Assembly: GCF_900113285.1 (NCBI RefSeq)
Contig: NZ_FOOT01000002.1
Span: 62,001 to 126,000 of the forward strand
DNA from: Pontibacter chinhatensis
GTDB lineage: Bacteria; Bacteroidota; Bacteroidia; Cytophagales; Hymenobacteraceae
Length of the DNA stretch: 64,000 bases
Direction: 5' to 3'
Within the stretch, counting starts at the first letter, position 1. Each line of letters starts with the position of its first letter. Positions 25,863-34,142 of the stretch are shown one piece after another. The notes below the pieces were generated by a model. It saw only the letters and a list, made by a program, of their open reading frames with translations, was not told the origin of the DNA and did not search any database. The position numbers and the translations under genes are program-made.

Positions 25863-26669
25863 ATGAAACTACACCTGAAGCGCCCGATCGTTTTCTTCGA
25901 CCTGGAAACCACCGGCACCGACATCGGCAAGGACCGCATCGTGGAACTGAGTGTCCTGAAAGTGACGCCCAACGGCGAGGAATTCCTTAAAACACGCCGC
26001 ATCAACCCCACCATCCCGATTCCGCTGGAGTCGAGCCTGATCCACAAGATCTACGACGAGGATGTGGCCGACTGCCCTACCTTTAAGCAGATTGCCCGCG
26101 ACCTGGATAAGTTTCTGGAGGGCTGCGACCTGGGCGGCTACAACATCCTGCGCTTCGACATTCCGCTGCTGGCCGAGGAGTTTCTGCGCTGCGACATCGA
26201 CTTCGACATAGAGAACCGCAACATCGTGGACGCCTGCCGCATTTTCCACCAAATGGAGCAACGTACCCTGTCAGCAGCCTATAAATTCTACTGCAACAAG
26301 TCGCTCGACAACGCCCACAGCGCCGAGGCCGACACGGTGGCTACCTATGAAATTTTAAAGGCACAGCTGGAGCGCTATGAGAACGAGCCCTATGAGACGG
26401 ATGAGGGCGTGACGGAGTACCCGGTGCAGAACGACATGGCCGCGCTGCACAAGTTCACCTTTCAGAAAACCGCTGACCTCTCGGGCCGCATTGTGTACAA
26501 CAACGCCGGGCAGGAGGTCTTTAACTTCGGCAAGTATAAGAATGTGCCGGTGGAGGAAGTGCTGCAAAAAGAGCCCAGCTACTACGACTGGATGATGAAG
26601 AGCGAATTCCCGCTGTACACCAAGAAGATCCTCACGCGCATCCGGCTGCGCGGCATGCAGGTAAACTGA
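25863..26669 (+). CDS. DEDDh exonuclease with ExoX-like C-terminal extension
   Basis: This is a 268-residue protein. The N-terminal DEDDh domain has FDLETTG (Asp13, Glu15), NILRFD (Asp99) and HSAEAD (His152, Asp157). A C-terminal segment of about 50 residues, with VFNFGKYKNVPVEEVL and YYDWMM, matches the small domain found at the end of exodeoxyribonuclease X-like and related epsilon-type exonucleases. It would degrade single-stranded DNA from 3' ends in repair or proofreading. It lies five bases after mpl on the same strand. A very strong bidirectional terminator follows. Confidence 0.88.
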   Translation: MKLHLKRPIVFFDLETTGTDIGKDRIVELSVLKVTPNGEEFLKTRRINPTIPIPLESSLIHKIYDEDVADCPTFKQIARDLDKFLEGCDLGGYNILRFDIPLLAEEFLRCDIDFDIENRNIVDACRIFHQMEQRTLSAAYKFYCNKSLDNAHSAEADTVATYEILKAQLERYENEPYETDEGVTEYPVQNDMAALHKFTFQKTADLSGRIVYNNAGQEVFNFGKYKNVPVEEVLQKEPSYYDWMMKSEFPLYTKKILTRIRLRGMQVN

Positions 26670-26682
26670 TTAGATACCTTTA

Positions 26683-26724
26683 AAAAAGAAAGAGGCGGCC
26701 GCTATACTTTAGCGGCCGCCTCTT
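26683..26724. terminator. Strong bidirectional terminator
   Basis: GAAAGAGGCGGCCGCTA pairs with TAGCGGCCGCCTCTTTC (17 bp) around a 5-base loop, flanked by A and T runs. The loop region itself contains TATACTT. It separates the convergent exonuclease and lipoprotein genes. Confidence 0.95.
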
Positions 26725-26739
26725 TCTTTTTAATACGTG

Positions 26740-27360
26740 TTAGTTCCGTCTCTTTTTGTCCTCCTGCTCGCGGTTGGAGCGGAGTCTTGGATTGTCCTTC
26801 AGCAAGGTGTTGTTTTCAGAATAGCGATGCTCGCAGTTATTGCCGGGTGCCCGTGAGGAACACTCGCAGCCGGTAATCTGGTTGCCTGAGAAGGTGAAGT
26901 AGCAAAACCCGCATCCGATAGAGGATCTGCAGATGTGGCGGGATCCCTTGCTGCTTAAGTATAAACTGTTATCAGCGGCGAGGTCCAGCTGCAGGGCCAT
27001 ACTTCTGTAAGCGCCGTTCTGCATGCCCAGGCCCACCAGATAATAAGCAGGCTCATCCTCTTTGGTCTCCTGCACCTTCCGGATCATCACCCTGTCCACC
27101 ACCGTTCCGTCACCAAACTCTTTGATGAAGGGCTGCATGAGCTGCTCAGAGGGAACAATGTAATCCACCGTATCAAAAACCACCTGCGCCAAAAGCACCC
27201 CATCGTACGGAATTTCCGCCTCTACCTCCGCTTCGCCCTCCGGGTTCTCCTCCTGAATAAACTCACGTGTGGAGCAGGCCGAGGAGGCCAACAGCAGAAA
27301 TAACAGCAGGTATAATAACCCGCCTTTGCTTAGGGTGAGGTTTCTTTTGGCTGTGGTCAT
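26740..27360 (-). CDS. Lipoprotein with cysteine-rich C-terminal region
   Basis: The 206-residue protein has an N-terminal hydrophobic segment and a lipobox (LLASSAC), so it is probably lipidated. The mature protein is acidic near the N-terminus, then has a beta-rich core. About residues 143-172 hold eight cysteines in a compact pattern (CRSSIGCGFCYF, CECSS, NNCEH). Such spacing could bind a metal or form disulfides, but no family was recognised. It ends in a charged tail. It starts 13 bases after the M48 protease gene on the same strand, so the two may form one unit at the cell envelope. Confidence 0.7.
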   Translation of the reverse strand: MTTAKRNLTLSKGGLLYLLLFLLLASSACSTREFIQEENPEGEAEVEAEIPYDGVLLAQVVFDTVDYIVPSEQLMQPFIKEFGDGTVVDRVMIRKVQETKEDEPAYYLVGLGMQNGAYRSMALQLDLAADNSLYLSSKGSRHICRSSIGCGFCYFTFSGNQITGCECSSRAPGNNCEHRYSENNTLLKDNPRLRSNREQEDKKRRN

Positions 27361-27373
27361 GGAGTAAGGTTTG

Positions 27374-28168
27374 TTAGCGCTTGTAGTACTGGAGCGCCTC
27401 CGGCATGTACTTTTTCAGGTCTGCCTGCCTGGTTCCGGCGCTCGGGTGTGTGGATAAGAACTCCGGTGGGGCTTGTCCGCCGCTTGCAGCTTCCATCCTT
27501 TGCCAGAAAGATACAGCTTCTTCTGGATTATATCCAGCCATGGCCATAAAAATTAAGCCCAGTCGGTCGGCCTCGGACTCCTGTGTACGGCCATACTTGA
27601 GCAGCCCCAGTTGTGAGCCCACGCCATAGAGCGAGAGGACCAGGTTTTGCGCCACGCCTGGCTGCGAGCCTGCCAGGGCAGAGAGCGTCTGGCCACCGAA
27701 TTGCTGGGCCAGTTGCTGGCTCATGCGCTCGTTGCCGTGCTTGGCAATGGCGTGGGCAATCTCGTGGCCCATCACGACGGCCAGGCCGGTCTCGTTCTTG
27801 GCCACCGGAAGGATTCCGGTATAAACAGCGGTCTTTCCGCCCGGCATCGCCCAGGCATTTATCTGGTCATCCTCAATCAGGTTAAACTCCCACTCAAAGC
27901 CTGCCAGCTCATTCTGCAGGCCGTTGGCTGCCATGTACTGCTCCACCGCCCGCTGCACGCGCTGCCCCACGCGTTTCACCATGGCCGTTGCCTGGGCGTC
28001 GCGAGAGAGCTTGCTTTCACTAATCACCTGCTTGTAGGCAGCATAGCTCTGCTGCTGCATGGCCGCATCCGACACCAGGCTGAACTGCCGGCGACCCGTA
28101 ATTGGCACCGTGGTACATGCAACAAGCATGGTCACTGCCATTGTAAATGCAATAATTTTCTTATACAT
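27374..28168 (-). CDS. M48-family metalloprotease lipoprotein
   Basis: The 264-residue protein has a signal peptide with lipobox Cys18 (MLVAC) and an M48 peptidase domain. HEIAH at 135-139 is the zinc motif, and ESEADRLGL supplies the third ligand Glu. NAWAMPGGKTAVYTGIL is a typical substrate-strand segment. The family includes LoiP/YggG and BepA-like periplasmic proteases that assist outer-membrane protein quality control. It is short with no TPR domain, so it resembles LoiP rather than BepA. The lipoprotein gene at 26740 follows 13 bases downstream. Confidence 0.92.
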   Translation of the reverse strand: MYKKIIAFTMAVTMLVACTTVPITGRRQFSLVSDAAMQQQSYAAYKQVISESKLSRDAQATAMVKRVGQRVQRAVEQYMAANGLQNELAGFEWEFNLIEDDQINAWAMPGGKTAVYTGILPVAKNETGLAVVMGHEIAHAIAKHGNERMSQQLAQQFGGQTLSALAGSQPGVAQNLVLSLYGVGSQLGLLKYGRTQESEADRLGLIFMAMAGYNPEEAVSFWQRMEAASGGQAPPEFLSTHPSAGTRQADLKKYMPEALQYYKR

Positions 28169-28525
28169 CGTCTTTAATGTTTTAATGGCTTTCAGAAACC
28201 GGTGTCAAATTTTGAACCAAATTTCCGGAAATTCCACGCAATTATATGAACTTATTAGCATAAATCTATACTTAAAACACCGCTACAACCGTTCTAAACC
28301 TGCATAGCCAGGGTTTTAGAGCACAGTTTACAGACGGTTATACGACGGCGCTGCACACAAGAGTTGTACCACTACAAGCTTCTATAGTTTATATCAAACA
28401 CAGGCTGGAGCAAGTATAAACAGCTCAATTGCAGTGTTGCAGGTAGCAGAATTATTTTACCGCTTTTGCTGGGGCTCTCCGTTTTAAGTCCTATTTTTGA
28501 GAAGAGAACCGAAAACACCCTTTAC
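28169..28525. other. Intergenic region between divergent genes
   Basis: No gene was seen in about 350 bases. It contains an imperfect hairpin (about 28289-28321, CTAAACCTG paired with CAGGGTTTTAG), two AAGTATA heptamers (near 28268 and 28412), and the presumed promoters of the M48 gene and the FAH-family gene. Confidence 0.5.
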
Positions 28526-29137
28526 ATGAAGATAGTAGCCATCGGCAGAAACTACGCCGATCATATTGCCGAGCTCAAAAACGAAGTACCCGACGAGCCC
28601 GTGATTTTTTTTAAGCCGGACACGGCCGTGCTTCGCAACAATGAGCCCTTCTATTACCCGGAGTATACCAACGATGTGCACCACGAGGTAGAGCTAATCC
28701 TGCGCATCAGCCGCGAGGGCAAGAACATCGACCCGAAGTTTGCCCACAAGTACTATGATGCCATCGGCCTGGGTATAGACTTCACGGCCCGCGACCTGCA
28801 GGCCAAAGCCAAGGCCAAGGGTTTGCCGTGGACACTGGCCAAAGGCTTTAACGGCTCTGCCCCTATCTCTGAGTTTATGCCGCTGTCCGAGTTTCCGGAC
28901 CTGCAGAACATCAACTTCCGGTTGGATGTGAACGGAGAAACCCGGCAGCAGGGCAACTCAAAAATGATGATGAACTCCTTTGACGACATTATCGCTTACA
29001 TTTCAAAATTCATTACCCTGAAAAAGGGCGACGTTATATTTACAGGAACACCAGAGGGCGTAGGCCCGGTTAAAATTGGAGACAGGCTGGAAGGATATGT
29101 TGAAGACAAGAAACTCCTTGATTTTGAAGTTAAGTAA
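28526..29137 (+). CDS. Fumarylacetoacetate-hydrolase-family protein
   Basis: The ATG at 28526 starts the family's typical N-terminus (MKIVAIGRNYADHI). The 203-residue protein has the FAH metal-binding acidic residues in HHEVEL and GIDFTARDLQ, followed by WTLAKGFNGSAPIS and a C-terminal FTGTPEGVGPV block. Small bacterial members hydrolyse acylpyruvates or decarboxylate oxaloacetate or 2-hydroxy-diene intermediates; the exact substrate cannot be told here. The last 41 bases overlap the start of the M23 peptidase gene in another frame, suggesting co-transcription. Confidence 0.9.
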   Translation: MKIVAIGRNYADHIAELKNEVPDEPVIFFKPDTAVLRNNEPFYYPEYTNDVHHEVELILRISREGKNIDPKFAHKYYDAIGLGIDFTARDLQAKAKAKGLPWTLAKGFNGSAPISEFMPLSEFPDLQNINFRLDVNGETRQQGNSKMMMNSFDDIIAYISKFITLKKGDVIFTGTPEGVGPVKIGDRLEGYVEDKKLLDFEVK

Positions 29138-31040
29138 AAAGCAATTCGCCACAGCCCTACTTGCCCTCTTTACCACCTGTGGCGCGATGGCGCAGATGCC
29201 GGCAGAGGCCCCGATGCCTGCCCCGGCGGATTATTTCCTCTTCCCGATAAAGCCGGGAGAGCGCAATTACCTGTCGGGCACGATGGGCGAGATACGCTCC
29301 AACCACTTCCACGGCGGCCTCGATATCAAGACCGACCAGCGGGAAGGGCTGAACGTGTATGCCGCTGCCGACGGGTACATCTCGCGGGTGAAGCAATCGA
29401 CCTATGGGTATGGCAACATCATTTACGTGACGCACCCCAACGGGCTGGTGACTACCTACGCCCACCTGCAGTCGTTTTACAAGCCATTGGCCGACCACAT
29501 GCTGCAGAAACAGTATGAGCGGCAGACCTTTGAGCTGGAGCTTTTCCCCGAGCCAGGGCAGTTCCCGGTAAAGCGCGGCGATGTGATTGGCCTTTCCGGT
29601 AACACTGGGGGCTCGGGTGGCCCGCACCTGCACTTTGAGATCCGCGACAAGGAGGACCGTCTCTACAACCCGCTACGCTATACTTTTAAGGAGGTGATCG
29701 ACACCACCCCGCCTGATATTTATAGTATAGGCATCTCGCCGCTCAACATCCACGCCCGCGTGAACAACGAATTTGGCAGGGCTGAGATGCCCACCACGAA
29801 GGTGGGCAGCAATTATACGTTGCCAGATACGGTGTATGCCCATGGCCTGGTGGGGCTGGAGCTGCAGACCATCGACCGCTTGGACGGCGCCACGAACAAG
29901 AACGGCACGCAGGAGGTAACGCTGTTTGTGAACGGGGAGCAAGTTTACACGCACTACATCGACCGGGTACCGTTTGAGCTGTCGCGGCAGGTGTCGCAGC
30001 ACATCAACTACAACCAGTACCGCAAAAGAGGCAGCACTTTCCAGAAAGCCTTTGTGGACCACGGCAACGACCTGCCGCTCTACCAGACCAACGACCAGGA
30101 CGGCCGCCTGCGGGTGCAGCCCGATCAGGTATACCAAGTAAAGCTGGTGGCCCGCGACTCGTATAACAACGCCTCCACCCTGAGTTTTGTACTGAAGGGA
30201 CAGAAGCCGACCTTCACGCAGACGAAATCTGCCACCGTGAAGAAACCAGCCATCAGCGGCTACGAGATCATCGGCAATGTACTGAAGATAAGCGCAGCCG
30301 ACACGAGCAGCACCCCGCAGAACATCGAGCTGTTTGTGGGAGGCCAGGAACTGATGCTGGTGCCAAGCTATGTGCGCAACTCTGTGTCGGTGAGCCTTTA
30401 CGACCTGCGCGCCGGCCTGCCCGACTCCATGCGTTTCTGCGGGCTGAAGACCAGCTTCGGCCTGGAGCAGATGGTGCCTCCGGCGCAGGATTTCCAGCAC
30501 CGCAACGATTACCTGCAGCTGAGTTTCGACAAGCAGTCGCTTTACGACACGCTATACTTGCAAACCAGCCTGGAGAACGGCGTCTATACTATCGGCGACT
30601 ATTTCACGCCGCTGCACAAGGCCATTAAGGTAACGCTGAAAGCCGATACCACCGGGTTGGACAAGAGCAAGGCAGCTGTATACTTCCTGGGCACCGGCCG
30701 GGGCCGTGGGTACACCGGCGGCAAGTGGGAAGGCAACACGATCACTTTCACGACCCGCAACATGGGCAAGTTTAAAGTGCTGCAGGACACCAAGGCTCCG
30801 ACCATCCGGCTCCTGAGCAAAAGCAGCAAGGGTATCAGCTTTAAGATCTCAGACGATCTGTCGGGCCTAAACTCTTATAATGCCTGGGTTAATGGCCAGT
30901 GGCTCCTGATGAAGTATGAGCACAAGCAAGCCACCATCTGGTCTGAGAAGCTGGATAAAAATGTACCTTTGTCCGGGGAGGTAGTGCTGAAGGTAAAGGA
31001 TAACGCCGGCAACGAGGCGGTGTATAAGACGACTATTTAA
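29097..31040 (+). CDS. Secreted M23 peptidoglycan endopeptidase
   Basis: The start at 29097 gives a signal peptide (about residues 1-33, ending GAMAQ) and a 647-residue protein. The M23 (LytM-type) domain lies near residues 60-190: HFHGGLDI with His72 and Asp76, and GPHLHFEI with His177 and His179, all zinc-site residues. The long C-terminal region of about 450 residues is beta-rich and Ig-like. It contains KDNAGNEAVY near the end and no sorting tail. It probably cleaves peptide cross-links in the cell wall. It overlaps the 3' end of the FAH-family gene by 41 bases. Confidence 0.92.
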   Translation: MLKTRNSLILKLSKKQFATALLALFTTCGAMAQMPAEAPMPAPADYFLFPIKPGERNYLSGTMGEIRSNHFHGGLDIKTDQREGLNVYAAADGYISRVKQSTYGYGNIIYVTHPNGLVTTYAHLQSFYKPLADHMLQKQYERQTFELELFPEPGQFPVKRGDVIGLSGNTGGSGGPHLHFEIRDKEDRLYNPLRYTFKEVIDTTPPDIYSIGISPLNIHARVNNEFGRAEMPTTKVGSNYTLPDTVYAHGLVGLELQTIDRLDGATNKNGTQEVTLFVNGEQVYTHYIDRVPFELSRQVSQHINYNQYRKRGSTFQKAFVDHGNDLPLYQTNDQDGRLRVQPDQVYQVKLVARDSYNNASTLSFVLKGQKPTFTQTKSATVKKPAISGYEIIGNVLKISAADTSSTPQNIELFVGGQELMLVPSYVRNSVSVSLYDLRAGLPDSMRFCGLKTSFGLEQMVPPAQDFQHRNDYLQLSFDKQSLYDTLYLQTSLENGVYTIGDYFTPLHKAIKVTLKADTTGLDKSKAAVYFLGTGRGRGYTGGKWEGNTITFTTRNMGKFKVLQDTKAPTIRLLSKSSKGISFKISDDLSGLNSYNAWVNGQWLLMKYEHKQATIWSEKLDKNVPLSGEVVLKVKDNAGNEAVYKTTI

Positions 31041-31138
31041 ATTTTGACAATGGACGATTTGACAAAGGACAAAAGACCGCTTGAAAAACATTAAGTGTCC
31101 TTTGTCACTTATCAAGTTATTAATAATCCAAAGAAACT
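31041..31138. repeat. Dispersed GACAAAGGAC repeat element before bcp
   Basis: TTTGACAAAGGAC (about 31059-31070) and GTCCTTTGTCA (about 31097-31107) form an inverted repeat. The same building blocks, in the same arrangement, occur at 63,668-63,776 before the NFACT gene. Confidence 0.6.
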
Positions 31139-31588
31139 ATGACGCTAAACATCGGAGACAAGGCTCCTGAATTCGAAGGGAAAGACCAGAACGGCAACAC
31201 CGTAAAGCTGAGCGACTACCGCGGCAAAAAGGTAATTTTATACTTCTACCCCAAAGATAATACCAGCGGCTGCACCGCCCAGGCATGCAACCTGCGCGAC
31301 AATTACAGCGACCTGCAGCAAAAAGGCTACGAGGTCATCGGGGTAAGTATAGACAGCGAAAAATCGCACCAGAACTTCATCAGCAAGTATGAATTGCCTT
31401 TCACGCTCATCGCCGACACCGATAAGAAAATTGTGGAGCAATACGGCGTGTGGCAGGAGAAGTCGATGTACGGGCGCAAGTACATGGGCACCATGCGGTA
31501 TACCTTCGTGATAGATGAAAATGGCACCATCCAGGACATCATCACCAAAGTAAAAACCAAAGAGCACGCCGCCCAGATAGTAAAGTAA
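31139..31588 (+). CDS. bcp: Thioredoxin-dependent peroxiredoxin Bcp/PrxQ
   Basis: The 149-residue peroxiredoxin has the Bcp/PrxQ active-site segment FYPKDNTSGCTAQACNLRD. Cys45 is the peroxidatic residue and Cys50 the resolving residue four positions on. It reduces hydrogen peroxide and organic hydroperoxides using thioredoxin. The usual Pro before Gly in the family's TPGCT is Ser here (TSGCT), an uncommon but tolerated change. No signal peptide is present, so it is cytoplasmic. A rho-independent terminator follows, so it is monocistronic or ends the unit that starts upstream. Confidence 0.95.
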   Translation: MTLNIGDKAPEFEGKDQNGNTVKLSDYRGKKVILYFYPKDNTSGCTAQACNLRDNYSDLQQKGYEVIGVSIDSEKSHQNFISKYELPFTLIADTDKKIVEQYGVWQEKSMYGRKYMGTMRYTFVIDENGTIQDIITKVKTKEHAAQIVK

Positions 31589-31594
31589 AAACAG

Positions 31595-31632
31595 AAAACG
31601 CAGCCGCTCCCTTTCGCAGCTGCGTTTTTTTG
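31595..31632 (+). terminator. Rho-independent terminator of bcp
   Basis: AAAACGCAGC pairs with GCTGCGTTTT around a 14-base loop, followed by further T residues. Confidence 0.9.
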
Positions 31633-31701
31633 TTATATTTGACCACTTGTAGAAGTATGGCTTCTGCAAAGTATAAACGAAGGCTGTATCCGGCACATTC
31701 T

Positions 31702-31725
31702 GTAAAGTATAAAAGTATACTTTAC
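31702..31725. repeat. Inverted pair of the AAGTATA motif upstream of transketolase
   Basis: GTAAAGTATA (31702-31711) and TATACTTTAC (31716-31725) form a perfect 10-bp stem with the loop AAAG, 60 bases before the transketolase start. The arrangement could be an operator or an attenuator-like structure. Confidence 0.85.
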
Positions 31726-31784
31726 CCGATTTGTCCTCTGGCAAGGCCACCAAAAATCATTTAAGAACCAACATTTAGAACAAC

Positions 31785-32642
31785 GTGAATCCACATAACC
31801 AAAGCATCGAAGAGCTGAAGCAAACGGCCGCACAGGTGCGCCGCGACATAGTGCGCATGGTACATGCCGTTAACTCCGGTCACCCCGGCGGCTCGCTCGG
31901 CTGCACCGACTATTTTGTGTCGCTATACTTTAAGGTGATGAACTACAGCACCGATTTTACCATGGAAGGTAAAAATGAGGACCTGTTTTTCCTGTCTAAC
32001 GGCCACATTTCGCCGGTATGGTATAGCGTGCTGGCCCGCGCCGGCTTCTTCGACGTGAAAGAGCTTGCCACCTTCCGTAAACTGAACTCCAGGCTCCAGG
32101 GCCACCCCACCACGCACGAAGGACTTCCGGGCATCCGAATTGCCTCCGGCTCCCTGGGCCAGGGCCTATCGGCGGCCCTCGGTGCCGCACAGGCTAAGAA
32201 ACTAAATAACGACGACAGCCTGGTGTACGTGCTAATGGGGGACGGCGAACTGGAGGAAGGCCAGATTTGGGAAGCTGCTATGTATGCCGCCCACCACAAA
32301 GTTGACAACATCATCGCCACCGTGGATAAGAACGGCCAGCAGATCGACGGCTCTACCGACGAGGTGATGAGCCTGGGTGATTTGCGCGCCAAGTTCGAGG
32401 CTTTCGGCTGGCACGTACTGGAGGCTGACGGTAATAACTTTGAGCTGCTGCTGCCTGCCCTGGACGAGGCCAAGGCCGCTACCGGCAAAGGCAAACCGGT
32501 GCTCATCCTGATGAACACGGAGATGGGCTTTGGCGTGGACTTCATGATGGGTTCACACAAATGGCATGGCGTGGCCCCTAACGACGAGCAGCTGGAGATA
32601 GCCCTGCAGCAACTGGCCGTAGAGCAAGCTTCCGACTACTAA
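31785..32642 (+). CDS. Transketolase, N-terminal (pyrophosphate-binding) subunit
   Basis: The GTG at 31785 starts a 285-residue protein matching the first half of transketolase. It has HPGGSLGCTD, ASGSLGQGLS and the thiamine-diphosphate/magnesium motif GDGELEEGQIWEA followed by a conserved Asn-type region. It pairs with the C-terminal subunit at 34143-35096; together they form the enzyme that moves two-carbon units in the non-oxidative pentose phosphate pathway. Split transketolases are common in some bacteria and archaea. Here the two halves are separated by a secreted VWA protein gene, which is odd. An inverted AAGTATA pair lies upstream. Confidence 0.93.
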   Translation: MNPHNQSIEELKQTAAQVRRDIVRMVHAVNSGHPGGSLGCTDYFVSLYFKVMNYSTDFTMEGKNEDLFFLSNGHISPVWYSVLARAGFFDVKELATFRKLNSRLQGHPTTHEGLPGIRIASGSLGQGLSAALGAAQAKKLNNDDSLVYVLMGDGELEEGQIWEAAMYAAHHKVDNIIATVDKNGQQIDGSTDEVMSLGDLRAKFEAFGWHVLEADGNNFELLLPALDEAKAATGKGKPVLILMNTEMGFGVDFMMGSHKWHGVAPNDEQLEIALQQLAVEQASDY

Positions 32643-32690
32643 TCTAGACGTTAGCGCCTGGTTCGCCGCCCCTCAACTGGTCATACGCGC

Positions 32691-34082
32691 ATGCTACGCT
32701 GGAGCAAAAGTATCGCCACTCTCCTGTTCTTGCTGATGCTTTCAGCAACGGGAGGCGCTTTTGCCCAGGAGAAAAAGCCGCAGCCGAAAACGCGCATCCT
32801 CTTTTTGCTCGATGCCTCGGGCAGTATGATGGCCAAGTGGGAAAACAGCGACCGCATGACGGTAGCCAAAAACCTGCTCAGCCATCTGGTCGACTCGCTC
32901 GACCAGTACGATAACGTAGAGGTGGCGCTGCGGGCCTACGGTCACCAGTTCGGCCGTGAGCGCAACGACTGCAAGGACACGAAACTGGAGGTGCCTTTCG
33001 GGGAGGATAACGCCACAGCTATTAAAAAGAAGCTGGACGCGATCGTACCGCGGGGCAACACCCCTATTACTTACTCGCTGCAGCAGGCGGCGGGCGATTT
33101 TCCGGAGGACCGCTCACGCAACGTGGTCATCCTGATCACGGACGGATTGGAGTCCTGCGGCGGCGACCCTTGCGCTACCTCGGAGGCACTGCAGAAAAAA
33201 CGCATTTTCCTGCGCCCCTTCGTGATCGGCATCGGCATCGAGCCGCAGCAGGAGCAACAGCTCGACTGCATCGGGCAGTACTTTAACGCTGCCGACATCA
33301 AGACCTTTGAGCGGGTGCTGAGTGAAATCGTGACGCAGACGCTGAGCCAGACCACGGTGAGTGTGGAGCTGCTCGACGAACAGAACCGCCCCCGTGAGAC
33401 CGGCGTGAACATGACTTTTGTGAACGCCATGACCGGCGAAGCAGAGTATGACTACGTGCACTACCTGGACGCCAATGGCAAAACGGACGTGCTGGATGTG
33501 GATGCCCTCCTGCCCTATCACCTGGTGGTGTACACCACGCCGCCTGTGGTAGAGTCGAACCTGAAGATGCAGCCGGGCAAGAACAACGTTATCCGGGTAA
33601 AAGCGCCGCAGGGTGAGTTATACTTGCGCCAGGATGGTCCATCGCCCTACAGGTTGCTCAATACCATTGTGCGGCAGGCCGGAACAGACAAAACGCTGCA
33701 TGTGCAAAGCTTCGGCGAGCGCCACAGGTACCTGACCGGCAAGTATGATTTGGAGATCCTGACCGTGCCGCGCATCATGCTCCGCAACGTGGAGGTGAAG
33801 CAGGGAGAGACGAACACGATCACCATCCCGCCGCCGGGGCAGCTGGCCATCCCCTCGCAGGTGCAGGGCTATGGCAGCGTGTACGAGTTGCACGAGAGCG
33901 GGGCCCAGCGCTGGGTGTGCAACCTGCCGGAGGACAACAGCAAAGTAACCCTGCCCCTGCAGCCGGGCAAGTATAAACTGGTGTACCGGATGAAATCGGC
34001 CCAGTCGAGCAAGTTTACCTTTGTGCAGGACTTTACCATCCGGTCCGGGGCAACGACGACAGTAAGAATTTTTAACCGATAA
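32691..34082 (+). CDS. Secreted VWA-domain protein
   Basis: The 463-residue protein has a signal peptide (cleavage near AFAQ, residue 26) and an N-terminal VWA domain. The metal-binding motif is LDASGSM (Asp41, Ser43, Ser45), with the supporting TPITYSL Thr and ITDGLES Asp. The C-terminal half of about 240 residues is beta-rich with repeated LPLQPGKYKL-like strands, suggesting Ig-like or carboxypeptidase-regulatory-like modules. It is probably periplasmic or surface-exposed and binds a protein ligand. It sits between the transketolase halves, 48 bases after the first and 60 before the second, on the same strand. Confidence 0.88.
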   Translation: MLRWSKSIATLLFLLMLSATGGAFAQEKKPQPKTRILFLLDASGSMMAKWENSDRMTVAKNLLSHLVDSLDQYDNVEVALRAYGHQFGRERNDCKDTKLEVPFGEDNATAIKKKLDAIVPRGNTPITYSLQQAAGDFPEDRSRNVVILITDGLESCGGDPCATSEALQKKRIFLRPFVIGIGIEPQQEQQLDCIGQYFNAADIKTFERVLSEIVTQTLSQTTVSVELLDEQNRPRETGVNMTFVNAMTGEAEYDYVHYLDANGKTDVLDVDALLPYHLVVYTTPPVVESNLKMQPGKNNVIRVKAPQGELYLRQDGPSPYRLLNTIVRQAGTDKTLHVQSFGERHRYLTGKYDLEILTVPRIMLRNVEVKQGETNTITIPPPGQLAIPSQVQGYGSVYELHESGAQRWVCNLPEDNSKVTLPLQPGKYKLVYRMKSAQSSKFTFVQDFTIRSGATTTVRIFNR

Positions 34083-34142
34083 AGCGGGGCTGGCTGGAAG
34101 TATAAAGCCGCCTCCTGATCAGCTATAAGAAAAAACACACAA

